Source of the DNA: Tetradesmus obliquus
Lineage: Eukaryota > Chlorophyta > Chlorophyceae > Sphaeropleales > Scenedesmaceae
Assembly (NCBI GenBank): GCA_030272155.1
Contig: CP126195.1
Coordinates: 3,145,001 to 3,209,000, forward strand
DNA length: 64,000 bases
Direction: 5' to 3'
The position numbers were made by a program, and so were the translations under genes. Positions 23,348-35,398 of this stretch are shown in pieces. Within the stretch, counting starts at the first letter, position 1; each line of letters begins with the position of its first letter. The notes below the pieces were generated by a model. The model did not search any database. It was not told where the DNA came from and saw nothing but the letters and a program-made list of their open reading frames with translations.

Positions 23348-25073
23348 ATGACGGCGCAGCCAGTATGCCGCTTGCTGCAGCTGCAGAGCCGCTTGCGGCG
23401 CTGCACGTGAGGGGCAAGTCAAGCTTGAAGCACACAAAGCAGCTGCTGGACTGCTGGCTGAGTCACCCTGAATGGCCTAGGCTCACTGTTGTGGGGCCGT
23501 TTCCAAATGAGCAGGTCAGCTTGCAGATGACAAAGGAGGCGTTGGCTGCTGGCAACATAGCTATGCCACGGCCGGGCAAAGCAGCAGGTGCGCATTGCTG
23601 TGTTGAAGGTTGCTACGCGCAGCCTGCCGCTTCTTGTTGAATGTTTGCTGGCAGTGCGTCAGGGCTGCTAGAGGGGTGGAACCCCCCTGCCACTCTGTAT
23701 TGCTGACACCGGCTGGAAGAGCTGTGTCCGCTTGTGTACTGCTGACACTATTCTGGGTTGCTGGCCTGCTGGCTTGCTTCCTTTTGCGTTGCTCCTGGGT
23801 CACTCCAGTCACAGTTGCCACCTGTCACAGGCATCTCAGTGCCCCTGCTCTCATATGCATACACCCTCATGCCTCCAGAGTGCGCAACACCCAACAAGTC
23901 AATGTCTTGGCCACTAACATCCCACACATGTCCCACCTGACCTTGCCTGCAGGCCCCGGCTGGCCTCAGTTTGACCCGCTGCCCCAAGGCGACATGTCAG
24001 CGCTGCTGCTGTCCCATGCGCTGCACATCATACCCTCAGAGCGGGAGGGCTTTGGTCACAGCATTAATGAGGGCCGTGCCGCGGGTGCAGTGCTGCTGGT
24101 GCCGGACCACCCACCCATGAATGAGCTTGTGCGGCAGTCTGCTGGACTGCTGATGCGGCCGGCTGCTGTGTTTAGTCATGCAGATGATCCTGTGCCGGTG
24201 CTGGGCAAGTATGGCAACATCAGTGCCAGCATGTCACCACAGGTGAGCAGCTGGGCCTTGGCTATGTGTCACTATGCACTGACAGTTTGACACGCCACCT
24301 CAAATGCACGCACCAAACCACTGTACAAAAATGTACACATCAGCACAGTGCAGCGCCAATACCTCACCTCACCTCCAGCAGTGATGACAGTGTCCCTGTG
24401 GTGTGTGTGTGCAGTATGGCAACATCAGTGCCAGCATGTAGCCACAGGTGAGCCAGCAGCTGCAACTGGGTGGCAGCTTTGAAATTAGCATAATGGCCAG
24501 TGTGACATGCACAGATGTGTGAGGAAGTTGGTGCAAGCTGAGGCAGCTCGTGGCTGGAGCTTTTGCGCTGTAAAGGACGGCGGAGTGTTGGAAACACACT
24601 GTCGCTGCAGCTAGCAGCTGTGTTGGTAGACGCACTGCTGCTGTGCAAGTGCTTTGAATTTGTCATGTGGCTTGGCGAGATCGTGAACGCTGACACCCTG
24701 CAGTAGCCCCTAATCCCGCACATGCAGCCCCAGAACCCCACCTCCAGAATGTATTGACAGCATCCCTTTATGCACACCCTGCATGACATAATCGACGCTG
24801 TGACCGGGCGCTACAGCTGAGCCAACCACCTCAAGCTGATAAATAACATAACATAACAACATTGCTGCGTTCTGTGTGCAGGACATCTGTGGTGCTGTGA
24901 GCCGGGCGCTGCAGCTGAGCCAGCAGGAGCGGCTGGCAATGGGCCGCAGGGCCAGGCAGCTCTTTGAAGCAGACCGGCGGCCCTTTGAGCAGCAGATGGC
25001 ACAGCTGCCGGCGCTGCTGCGCAGGCTTGCAGGCGCTGCTGCTGCAGATGGGCAGCGGGTGCCGCAGCAGTAG
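21807..25073 (+). CDS. type II membrane glycosyltransferase, GT-B (family 1/4-like)
   Basis: Five exons join in phase: 21807-22613, 22898-23024, 23234-23587, 23953-24242 and 24882-25073 (589 aa). A short cytosolic tail is followed by one membrane anchor (LWQLAIGCIIAAALSGTWLG), the plan of a Golgi glycosyltransferase. The C-terminal Rossmann half shows LHVRGKSSLKHTKQLL, RLTVVGPFPNEQ and then HALHIIPSEREGFGHSINEG followed by RAAGAVLLVPDHPPMNELV. That is the S-x-x-E-G-F-G...N-E-x-x-A-x-G nucleotide-sugar signature of GT-B families 1 and 4. The N-terminal half has low-complexity Ala/Ser/Gln stretches. The donor and acceptor sugars cannot be told. The last intron holds copies of both flanking exon ends. 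Confidence 0.82.
24210..24447 (+). repeat. duplicated end of glycosyltransferase exon 4 (decoy mini-exon)
   Basis: TATGGCAACATCAGTGCCAG at 24210 recurs at 24415. The second copy is flanked by an acceptor (GTGTGCAG before 24415) and a donor (CACAG then GTGAGC at 24448), so it is a complete 33-nt mini-exon. Where exon 4 has TCA it has TAG, so inclusion in the transcript would end translation. Confidence 0.9.
24784..24823 (+). repeat. degenerate copy of glycosyltransferase exon 5 start
   Basis: GACATAATCGACGCTGTGAC followed by CGGGCGCTACAGCTGAGCC repeats the first 40 bases of exon 5 (from 24882) with a few changes. Its acceptor AG has been lost. Confidence 0.85.
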
Positions 25074-25786
25074 CAGGCCTGCTGGGGTGGGATTTGGCGT
25101 GAGAGCAGTGGCAGTGCGCAGGCTTGCAGGCGCAGAGTGCAGTAGCAGCTGCTACAAGCCTGCAGGCTTGCACTGCTTGGCACTGCCTGGCTTGCAATTG
25201 ACGAGACAAGGACGAGGCCCAGGTGGCAGGCAGTTGTTGACAGCGAGATACATTCTTGGTTGTTGGGTGTCCTTTAACCTTCACGCATATCGCAGCAACT
25301 GCAGTGCAGTGCTACATGATGTAGCAGTGACTATTGATCAGCTCATGAGCCACCAGCGGGCCGCGCAAAAGTAACATGTTTCAGAACAAACAGCAGTGTA
25401 CGTGGCTCTGGTCACATGTAACTGTTGTCAGCAGCGTGGGGTGCACTGCGTCCGGACCTCAGCACCGCAACATACTATCCTTCCATTCTGTCATCGCCGT
25501 GCACTCCATGCACATGCAGCGGAGTACAGTGCAATCATGCTTGCAGCAACGCATGCACACTGCGTCAATGCACCGCTTACTTGCATCTAAATGCAACGTG
25601 CCTGCACAGGCCCACACTCCATGCTGATGACAGCACAGCCTGTCCTGGTTGACCAGCTGCATGCGGCATGCGCACTATTGCTTGCTACCTGCAACTGCGC
25701 CCATACGTATGTGTACACGGCAGGGGCATATGAATAGAATCCTGCGCAACACGCACCCATGCATGCATGTGGAGCGGACGCACCAG

Positions 25787-25836
25787 CCCCCCCCCCCCCC
25801 CCCCCCCCCCCCGCCACACACACACACACACACACG
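25787..25836. repeat. 26-base poly-C run followed by (CA)n
   Basis: Cytosines at 25787-25812, then CCACACACA... to about 25834. The homopolymer length should be treated with care because such runs are prone to sequencing error. Confidence 0.9.
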
Positions 25837-27395
25837 TGGGGTGCACCCAGCCTTCGTCTGCACCAAAACTAGCACCTTTTGGTGCAACACTGCAGCCTAG
25901 CAGCCATGCCATGTCTACTTACCAAGCCTGACAATGCCCTCGATTTGTGGGGGAGCAACTGCCAAGGAAAGCGCGCAGGCTTTGCACCGTTTACTGCTCT
26001 AAGCACTCAATGCTTGCAGCCACAGAAACCAAGCATGCTAGCCAGGAATCTGCAGACTCACACACCGTTCTTCAACCTGACTGATGCAGCGGCGCAGTCA
26101 CAGCGACACAAAGCAGCACGACTTGTGCTGCTTGAACAGACCTAGAGCCAAAACACCTGCATGCGGCAGGGCCGACACACCGCACGCACATAGTCTGCAT
26201 GCATGTGTGTGCATGGAGGCACTGCGAGGTGCGCCGGCAGTTGATGGGCAGCTGCTGCAGCTAGGCTCCCAGCTCCAGCTGCAAAACTGCAACCAGTAGC
26301 TGATTTATGCATGAACCAGCAACTTTCCCACACACTGCATCGTGATCACACGAGCTGATGGATGAATATTGGAATATTCTTCACAACCGACCCGGCCAAG
26401 CCAAGGCATGCAACTTACATGTGGTGCACGATTGCCGGAAGAATCAGATGAGGCTTGCAGGGGAACCCACAAGAACAGGGCTGACACACCTAGGCCCTAT
26501 AATTTTTCTGGTCCGAAGCCATGCACCAAGAATGTATCCGGGTGCGTAGAATTGTGTGCAATGCAGGTGCAGCATAGTTTGCCGCTTCCTGCTCTACACG
26601 CGAGATGCAACAACAAAAGGTGAAGCAGCACACCACCGCAACTTTCGCTGGCATTTGCAGGGATGCCTGAGCTTCGTAACTCAAGTCACTCCACCAAAGG
26701 ATCCTCTAACATCCACCTGACAGCTGCTGGCTGTGCTACGCCTGTGCTCACTTTGGCAATGATGGCCACACCTTTTCCAAAGAGACACACGCAACTTGCT
26801 GCTGGTTGCCATGCCATGCAGCAGAGGGGCACTGCAAACAGCCCGCTCCAGCAAGAATGCACACATGTGTACACATAGGTAAGGGTGCCACAGCCGCAAC
26901 TGCACAAACTGGGCGACTGTGCAAGCAAGTGCCGCCAGCCAGCACACATGCAACGCAGACCCACACCACAGAGTTGGGTCTGCTGCACCAGGCTGCGTAG
27001 GCAAGGTAGTGCAAACAAGTCTGAAACAGCTGAGTTGCCAGCCTTGTGCGCACGCGATGCGAGTCAAGCAAACAATTGCATGCCGTGCATTGCGCACGTC
27101 AAAACAGCCTAGGCAGGCCGTTGATGATGCATCACAACAGTGATTCTCTGCTTGGTGCAGCGCAGCAAACAACACACATGCACGCTGCATGCCACATCAT
27201 GTGGCCTTTGCACCTCTTGCATCCACAAGGCGAGCAGCAGCTGCAGCCTTGCCGGCCAACCCAGATTGAGTGACCAGAAGACATGACATGTGCCACAGTT
27301 GCTTGACTGCATTCCTTGCCTGTCATTGTGCCAGGTAGGCAGCAGTGGTGATGCAAGTGCAATGCACCATGCAATTTTCTGCAGGTCGAACATGA

Positions 27396-27452
27396 CCTGT
27401 ACTGTACTGTACTGTACTGTACTGTCTGTACTGTACTCTGTACTGTACTGCC
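27396..27452. repeat. CTGTA pentanucleotide microsatellite
   Basis: CTGTA units repeated about ten times with two interruptions. Confidence 0.9.
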
Positions 27453-28021
27453 GGTAGAGCCATGCTGTTGGCTGGTGTACCAAGTGCATGCTGTACATGT
27501 GCTTCCTGTGACGTTATGAAGCTGCTTGGTCCAACCCTGGTGCACAACGGCACACACGTGTGCATACTCCTTTCTTGTCACATGTGGCTATCCTCTGTCA
27601 TATGCACTGTCCTCTCAGTAGGCAAACTGATGCCTTCATGGCTGCACAGCAGCAGTCTACACGCTAGTGCAAGCCAACACATTTTACTGGCCGAGGCACT
27701 GCCCCTCAAACCCTTAAACATCCATGCACACCTTCTGCTATTCGCGCGAACCCCCGCTACCAAACAGCGTATTGCTGCTCCTATCCAACATATTTGTTGG
27801 CTCTGCACAAAGAACTCTGGTCATGCTTCAAAGAACACCATCAACACACACACATATGATCTTTTGCACCTACATGTACTGCTGCGGCAATTCAGCCGCA
27901 AGGCTGTTTGCTGGACGCCAATCTTGGCGCTGTTCCACCTCTGTGCCAAAGTTGAATCACAATTGCCACAACTTTCAACAGCCAGTTTGCCTGCCGCACA
28001 CACATGTAACTGTCTATGTGA

Positions 28022-28058
28022 TATGACAGAATTAGGCATGGTATGCACAACCGTTCAC
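28022..28058. repeat. dispersed repeat, copy of the left part
   Basis: TGACAGAATTAGGCATGGT..GCACAACCGTT matches the left part of the repeat at 6532. It stands alone in the gene-poor interval. Confidence 0.55.
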
Positions 28059-28599
28059 CTGTGTGCTGTGCAGCATCAACCCCTGTGCAATCTAGCACCA
28101 TGCAGCACCTGGCACATCAGCGCTGCGCTGAAAGCATCATGCGTCCCGCATCCATGCCGACACAAGACTGCCGAACACAATTGCCAACCCAAGTATCTGC
28201 CTGGTGCTGTTCTGCTCCAAGCACTTTGTAACCGTATAGGTGGGGTGACCTGCTCCTGTGCTGTCATGCAGCGGCAGCCAAGAAGCAGACACTGCGTGTG
28301 CGCCCCGGCGGCAAAACAACCATGCATATGCTCCAAGCACTCCCTGCAAGGGGAGTTCTGAGAGCTTGATTTGGATTGCGTCTTTGACTGTAGATCAAAC
28401 ATGCCTGCCAACGCTGAGCACTGCATGCCCACCCAAGAGCTAGCCCTACATTGTGAGGCAAGTGGGCTGCACACTTGAAACTGGCCCCATGTGGTGGGCT
28501 GTGTCAGGTTCTTGGCCAACACAACCACAGCCAATGCCTTGCAAAAAAAGCCACAAAGAACCGCAGTACCCTAGGTGCCGGCCTTGCCCCCATGCGCCC

Positions 28600-28978
28600 T
28601 GACAGTGTCTGAACACTGCCAAAGCTGCTTGAGGACCTACCGGCATTTACAGCGGCCTGACAGCAGCTGCAGCTGCAGCAGCCGTCGCTATAAAATCGTC
28701 CGGGTCTGCACAGCACCTGGAAACGTCCGTGGCACCCCGTAGCAGCAGCAGCAGTGATCACTACAATGCCCTACTGGGCTGCAGAGCACCCTGAAAGGCC
28801 CGCAGCAGCAGCAGCAGGCATCACCATGGTGCATCAACATGGTACACTCCTGGGCCCCCATGCGTCCTGACAGTGTCTGAACACTGCCAAAGCTGCTTGA
28901 GGACCTACCAGCATTTACAGCAGCAGGCGTCACCATGGTACACTGCTGGGCTGCAGAGCACCTGGGAAGGTCCGCATG
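28600..28978. repeat. minisatellite overlapping the last exon of hydrolase A
   Basis: A 60-bp stretch (CCTGACAGTGTCTGAACACT, continuing to GCATTTACAG) at 28607 recurs at 28866. GCAGGCATCACCATGGT and CTGGGCTGCAGAGCACC recur between 28770 and 28965. The right end runs into the coding sequence of hydrolase A and supplies its final residues. Confidence 0.8.
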
Positions 28979-31753
28979 TACACGTCGATTGATGACTTCT
29001 CAATGACAGCCAGTGGCTTCTGCTTTGTAAAAGGCACAACTGCAATCCCGGTGAGGTAGAAGTCCTGGCCAGTTTGGTTAGGGGCACTTCCCAAGATTGT
29101 CACGGCCACAACGCACTGCGGGTGCGGCGTCACCTGCGACACAAGCACACGCGCATGCATGCTGTCAATGTATGCCGGCGGTTGCTCACAAATGCGGTGG
29201 GACCATTCAATCTGCAGCGTTTTGTATGGCTGCCTGAAAGCCAATGTCAGTTTTGCATGCAGATGTTGCGGTTTGAGTGCTGGTGTGCTGGCAGTCGCAG
29301 GACAGCTTGAACACACACCACAATTAGGTTACAGCTGTCAGCGATCAACTGGAGAACAAACAAAGCATCTCTGGCTGTGATGATGCCTGCCAATACGCCA
29401 CAACACATAAAATCCGCATTTTTTAAAGGGATGTAGAGACACATCGAGTCCTGAGGACTGCGTTGAATGCGTAACTGCGCATGTCAAGCAAAGCTGGGCC
29501 CAAAGACTGCTCGTTTTAAGTCTCCAAGCGCTCTATGTAGGCTGCAGCGGGCATGCAGGCACAGCACTCGTCAGCCAGGCCCGCATGCAACTGACTTAGC
29601 GTAGATAGATATATCCAAGCGCGCCCGCACCTCTGTACCAGCCAGCACCAGCTGACCCCCGTTAGCAGCAGGCACAGGCCTGCTGAGCATGACCGGCTGG
29701 CAGCTGCAGCCGCTGACACAGGTCATGACAGCGACGCCAACCTTGCCCGCCCACTTCGCCATTTTCGAGTTGATGTAGATCGCCGTAAGCCTCACGCGGT
29801 CTAGAGCAGCCCCGTTCGTGGATGTTGCTGCGCTCTGGGTGTCAACGGTGAGCTGCAGAGTTTGGCCAGCACCTGAGCTGGAAAATGCGTATGTGTTGCA
29901 GTTAGGGTGTGGGCATGGGAGGATCTCGAGGTTGGTCCAGTTCCAGCCGTTGCTGTTGGTGGCGTATTGCTGCAGGGCAGATGACTCAGCGCAGAAGGGG
30001 TTGCCGTCTGCCTCAGCTGCTGCAAGCGGGCTGATGGGAGGCGGCAGCGGCTGCTGCTGCTGCTGCCGCCGCAATATTGGGGTGCCAGGGGTGGTGCCCA
30101 ACACACTTGCCAATGCAGTGCGCACAGTGTACCTGTGGTGTGCAAAAACGGCAATCGGGCATCTGGGGTGAGCGCACAGGCATACTGCACAGCACAGCAC
30201 AGCACAGCAGCATACAGCACAGCACAGCGGTAGCCAGCACAGCACAGCACAGCAGCATACAGCACAGCAGCCCCCAAGAACAGCTTGAGGTGCAGCTCCC
30301 TGTAGAACCGGCATTGCATGCATTTACAGGAGTCCTTGCAAGGCACTTGGGTTTGAAGAAACATGGCTAACCAACAGGTGTGGAGCTCTTCCACCTTCCA
30401 GCTGCAGACGCCACGCACTGAAGGGGCAATCGCAACCCAAGTGATTGCTGCTGAGCAGTTGTGGCTGTGGCTCTGGCCGGATCTGTAGCTGTGGCAGTGG
30501 CTGCAGCTGTAGCTGCATACCGGCATATGGCACTCACACAATGATCTTTCTATAAATCAATTCACATACAATCAAACTTGTGATTTTGTTCAATAGCACT
30601 CACACAATGATCTTTGCGTACAGCACATGGCCTGCTGTGGTGGGGTGTACCACCGCGGCCGGTGACAGCAGGTCATCTCTCCTCATGCCGGTTGCTGCCA
30701 GCAGCAGTGCGTCATCGAACATGACGTCGTACAGTGCGTCTCGTATGGATACCACAGGAACGCCATAGCGGTGTGCAATCCTGGTGTGGAAGTTTTCTCC
30801 TGCAAGCGATAAGAGGAGCAGGAGCAGGCATGGTGAGGTCAGTGTGAGAGGCGGGATGCGATGCTACTGGAAACGTCCCAAGCTGCTTGTGCCTAGGCCT
30901 GACGACAAAAAGAGTCGTAGGACGACAGTGCATTCCGCAACAGCTGCATGCAACATAATGCTCACTCGCTTTGCTGATGAGGTGAATGCGACAGGTGTGA
31001 CGGCGGGCACCTGGACACGGCGATTCCCGTGTAGGTGTGTGCCCAACCGATGACTCCACATGCTACAAGAAGGTTCAACAATAGTTTGCACATGCAGGCA
31101 TGCACACCATAGCCTTGCTGCAGGGCCATGTCCTCCGCCATGTGACATGCATCTTCAGACGCACACTGCACGCACCTGAGCCGTAGTAGGAGTTTGGCAG
31201 TGTGACCATCTCCCCAGGATAGCCAGGGTCCTCTGGGTTCATCGCCTGACGAGGCACGCTTGTGGTCAAGAAATTGAAGGCGGCCACACTCAAAAAGGCA
31301 GCGCCCGGCGCCCTCAGCATCATGCGGCGCACCAGCAGCTCATATGAGGCAGTCTGCAGCGCATGCAGCAGCAAGTGTGAGACCTAACACCAGTCAGAAA
31401 CCTACTGTTGTGTTGAAATTCAGCGACTCGCAGGAGGCAGTCTGCAGTGTGTGCAGCAGGGGTGTGGTGAATTCAGCTCCTCTGAAGTGATGTGGCGTGT
31501 GTTACAATGTGGTGTGGTGTGGTGTGGTGTGGTGTGGTGTGGCAGCAGGTGCTGGGGTGCTGTTACGTGGTGTGGTGTGGTGTGGGGTGCTGTTACGTGG
31601 TGTGGTGTGGTGTGGGGTGCTGTTACGTGGTGTGGTGTGGTGTGGCAGCAGGTGCTGGGGAGGGAGCTGCATCCGCATGTAGGTCGAGCAGTGCAGCGTT
31701 TTAAACTGCTGACACATGATGAAATGCATGCCACCTGCCACCCCCACGCTGCT

Positions 31754-31786
<33 letters not shown>

Positions 31787-33748
31787 ACCCTTGGTGACGC
31801 GAAGCTGTGGCAGATGTGGTTGTTGCTGCAGCCATTCACGCTGTACTCAATCATGACCAGGTCCGTGTCCTGTGTAGCATGTGTGGGTAGGCAGCAGGTG
31901 GCAGTGCAGCAGGCAGCAGACCTGAGCAGCCAGCAGTGCAGCAACTGCAGTGCAACAGACGCTGTACAAGAGACGCAGTGCGGCAGATGCAGTGCAACAG
32001 ACGCTGTACAAGAGACGCAGTGCGGCAGATGCAGTGCAACAGACGCTGTGCAGCAGATGGGGTGCCACAGACGCTATGCAACAGACGCAGTGCGGCAGAT
32101 GGGGTGCCACAGACGCTATGCAACAGACGCAGTGCGGCAGATGCAGTGCAACAGACGCTGTGCAACAGATGGGATGCAGCAGACACAGTGCAACAGACGC
32201 GGTGCGGCAGATGCAGTGCCACAGACACAGTGCAACAGACGAAGTGCAACAGACGGAGTGCAGTGGACACAGTGCAACAGACGCTGCAGAGCACCAGACA
32301 CAGGAGAGCAACCGATGCGGTGCAGCAAACGCTACGCAGTGCAGCAGGCTCGACTCAGCAGGCAAGGCTGAGGGGCAGCAGGCTACGTGCAGACCACTGT
32401 CAAGCAGGCAGCGCAAGCAACACAAGCACTGCAGAAGGCAGTTGTGCTGCTGCCTCATCAACCTTGGCCACTGCGCGCTGCAGTTCTTTGTTGCCAATCC
32501 CCCGCAGCGTGCGTACGCACAGCTAGTAGCTAGCGCGCTAGCGAGCGAGCGCGCTGCTGTAGCAGCCAGTTGCTGGCTGTGCAGGGCTGCTGCCGCTGGT
32601 GCCTGTCTCAACAAGCTCACAAGCAACACCCCTCGCCAGGCGGCAGCATCGTGCTGCTGCTGGCGCACCGCTGCCTCTACAACTTGTACTTGTACAAATA
32701 TTACAACTTGTGTAGTTGAACTACAATCCATGCTCACCTGAGGGGCGAGTTGGTACCAGCAGGTTGCTGCTGGCATCACATCAATGCCGCTGCGCGCCAA
32801 GTTGACCACTGTGAAGTTGACTGCTGCATAGGTGCCCTGCATTACAACAATAAGCAACACAAGAGTGAATAGACGATACCATTAAACCTTGATCAAGTTG
32901 TGTGGCACGGCAGGTTCTGGATGGAAACAAGAGCATGGCAGGCTATGGCAAGTGCTCACTACAATGATGCCATGCCTCGCATGCATTCACTGCTGAGTGT
33001 GCTGGTTGTGCTGCTGCTGAACCTCTTGAGGTGCGTACTGCACACGTGTTTTAGGTGTTTGTCAGGTCACCTGGAACCACGCCTTGACTGTATCGACCCA
33101 CGAGCTGCCTGGAGAATCGTCAATATAGCCAACTGCAGGTGGCGACACAACAGGCGCGCAGCAGCAGCAGCAGCAGCAGTAAATCCCTGCAAGACCTGTT
33201 GGCGAGCTTGCAAACATTCAACTGCCATTGGGCTGATGCCATCTCCAACACGCAGCATCGCTGCAGCAGCTGCCAGCTTCATTGCAGTGCCAATACACCT
33301 GCAGCTCCATGCTGCCCTTGGTGATGCGGCACAAGCTGGTGCGCGCCGCCCACAACTCACCCGTGATCGAGCCTCCAAATGTAACAATTGTTACGTTTGA
33401 GCCTGGCGTGTTGAGCTTGTCAGCCAGGCGCCGCCAGTTGCGCATCACTGCAGGGGCCAGGCCTTTGTAGCCGAGGGCCAGCAAGAATTCAGGCAGTGAG
33501 GGCTGCTGCACATCCTGGCGGGGCCTGGCTGCTGCTGCCTGCAGGATGCGGGCTTTGGAGGCGCTGTTGCCATGTTTAGGGTTTGCTGTTGTCAGCCGCG
33601 CTTGTGTGCTAGCTGCTGCTGCGCTGGGTGTACTGTGCTGCTGGAGGTGCTGCGTTGCGGCGCTGCCTGACACCAGCAGGAACAGCAGCCACCACCGCTG
33701 CGTAGCATATCTAAGTTGCGGTCTCCATGGTTTCGTAAAGGCAGTCAT
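28930..33748 (-). CDS. secreted SGNH/GDSL-like hydrolase, copy A
   Basis: Eight exons join in phase: 33748-33361, 33132-33071, 32836-32738, 31869-31789, 31353-31176, 30799-30604, 30132-29631 and 29133-28930 (569 aa). A hydrophobic N-terminal segment (WWLLFLLVSGSAATQ) suggests secretion. SGNH blocks: VTIVTFGGSIT (Ser nucleophile) followed after the intron by YIDDSPGSSWVD; VVNLARSGID (block II); VMIEYSVNGC (block III Asn); VVHPTTAGHVLYA (block V His; the Asp usually three residues earlier is Ala). A second domain of about 230 residues (NWTNLEILPCPHPNCNTYAF, CVSGCSC, VTPHPQCVVAVTIL) is shared by all four copies and is not a fold I recognise. The C-terminus differs from B and C: it ends in residues encoded by the adjoining minisatellite. 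Several introns carry large minisatellites. Confidence 0.85.
30178..30262. repeat. CAGCA-type minisatellite in intron 6 of hydrolase A
   Basis: Runs of ACAGCACAGC broken by AGCATACAGC units; intronic. Confidence 0.85.
30531..30620 (-). repeat. duplicated exon 6 donor region of hydrolase A
   Basis: GCACTCACACAATGATCTTT occurs at 30532 and 30597. The second copy is the true exon 6 end and donor (exon ends at 30604); the first is a displaced copy 65 bp into the intron. Confidence 0.8.
31502..31655. repeat. GTGGT minisatellite with three 30-bp units
   Basis: TGTGGTGTGG runs plus three copies of GTGCTGTTACGTGGTGTGG. Lies in intron 4 of hydrolase A. Confidence 0.9.
31935..32300. repeat. 14-15-bp minisatellite in intron 3 of hydrolase A
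   Basis: About 24 units of the type GCAGTGCAACAGACG or GTGCGGCAGATG, grouped into higher-order blocks (for example the unit with ACGCTGTACAAGAGAC repeats in tandem). It is stop-free in several frames, which creates long spurious frames on both strands. Confidence 0.9.
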
Positions 33749-35398
33749 GTCAGGCAGCGTGCGGTTGTGGGTGGAGGCTTCAGCTCTAGAGCTGCTTCCC
33801 TTCAGCAGCACACCAGCAGCAGCAGCAGCTGACCGTGTGACAAGACATCCGCAGCTTTATTTTTATGCTGATCGGTGCTGCACGTAAGGGTATCGTTTCT
33901 GACATGGCAGACGGCTGCTGCAAGCTGCTACGGACCAAATATCAGCATCCAAGCGAAGTTATCCTACTGCGGAGTTCAGCTGGATCAGACACTTGATTCT
34001 AGTTTGAACGCCTGGAGACAGCTAGGTGAAAGAGTTGATTCTACCTCTGAGCGTGGCACGTGGCTGTAGTAACCAGACAATTCACCAATGGTTTACGCCC
34101 TCGACGAGTATCTTCACAAGAACCCCGAGCTCACCACGCACATCTGACAAGAATAAAGTATGTTCTTCTACTTTTTTCAAAAACCAAAAACGCATGTACG
34201 CAACCCGCAGCCGGTGACACCCTTAAGCCGGTGACACCATTGGTCAGGCTCCTACACCTGCTGGGGTGACACCAGCAGTACCCCAGCTGAGTGCCACCCC
34301 ATCCAACCCACCAGCGTAGCAATAGTAACAACCACCCTCTCAAAAACAATTCGTACGATGCGATGCACAACCCAAGAATGCGTCGAATGCTACGATAGCT
34401 CCAACAAAGCACACCGGCCATAAGCCGCATGCCCTGCAGGCCTCAGCTGGACACGGCAAACAAGTTGGCTTGCGCATCAAGCTTCACGTCCATATGCAAG
34501 CCGGGCCCTCACTGAAGGTGACAAGTGTGCGTCTGCACGCACTATTATTGACGTGGTAAACATGCAATGTTTGTAACAGCAACCACCCGGCTGCTGCTGC
34601 GCCCCTCGCTGTCACAGCGTTGCATGGCGAAACAGCAACAAGCATGCACTCAGTACACAGTGACTGCGCAGCTCCACAGTGCCAGTTTCGGGCCAGCGTT
34701 CCACTGCAATGAGGCACCACTGCGGGCAGCGCTGGGCCGCTAGAGGCTTGTTTGATGCAAACAGCTCAGACATCAATCAAAGATGCAGCACAACGAGTGC
34801 TGCGTAAAACAAGTCTGACCAGTACTACAAGCTTGCAGCCGCAACCCACGTGGGCTCTGCATCCAAATGCAGATGGTGTGGGAGTGCGTGGCAGCACTCA
34901 TTCAAGTGCGAACACTTTGCTGCGGCTAGTGTGCTATTTGGGCCTTTCTGATGACCCTGCCTACACCACACAATCTGCAAACAGCGCGTGTTAGGCATCT
35001 GGCATGCACCGCTGTACGTATGCTCTGCAACAAGTCCCTCTGTGCAATCACGTGGCTGCCAGCAGCAGCAACAGCATATGGTGTCACGCGTGGGTGACGT
35101 TCAGCTATCACTTCACATAACCATTATCATGGGAAAATGATCAGCAACACAAGGTGATCGCATGCACGTGCGAACTTTTGCAAACCAACTGTAGTACGAC
35201 TCGGACTCAACTGCACAAGAATGCACTCGCTGCAGCACAGGCGTGCTGCGGCATTTTGTGCGTGCACAGCATTCGACGTCGAGCCTGCAAACATTACTGA
35301 GCGAGATTGAATGCATGCCGATGGCTGTGGTGGTGGCTGCCGGTGCTGCACAATCGGAACAACAGAGCAACGCAAACCAATGCAGCTGAACCTAGCAG
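33749..35398. other. spacer between hydrolases A and B, duplicated unit 1
   Basis: Upstream region of copy A. Long stretches match 38760-40556 (for example GGTTTACGCCCTCGACGAGT at 34090 and 38995, and ACCGGCCATAAGCCGCATGC at 34411 and 39302). No gene inside. The two spacers are copies from one tandem duplication. Confidence 0.85.

Larger units (their letters stand above)
25074..28929. other. 3.9-kb region without a supported gene
   Basis: Contains low-complexity tracts (poly-C/CA at 25787, CTGTA repeat at 27396, minisatellite from 28600) and a dispersed-repeat fragment near 28022-28058. The open frame at 27462-28361 (plus, 299 codons) shows no domain and has the Cys/His-rich composition of random frames in this genome. 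Nothing else recognisable. Confidence 0.5.

Noticed and set aside
27462-28361. 299-codon plus-strand open frame
   Set aside because: No domain, no signal, Cys/His-rich composition as in antisense frames here, and it contains a dispersed-repeat fragment. Probably chance.
31451-32860. Long frames on both strands (306 and 337 codons) over hydrolase A introns
   Set aside because: They are produced by GTGGT and 14-15-bp minisatellites that lack stops; the real exons of hydrolase A lie inside or beside them.
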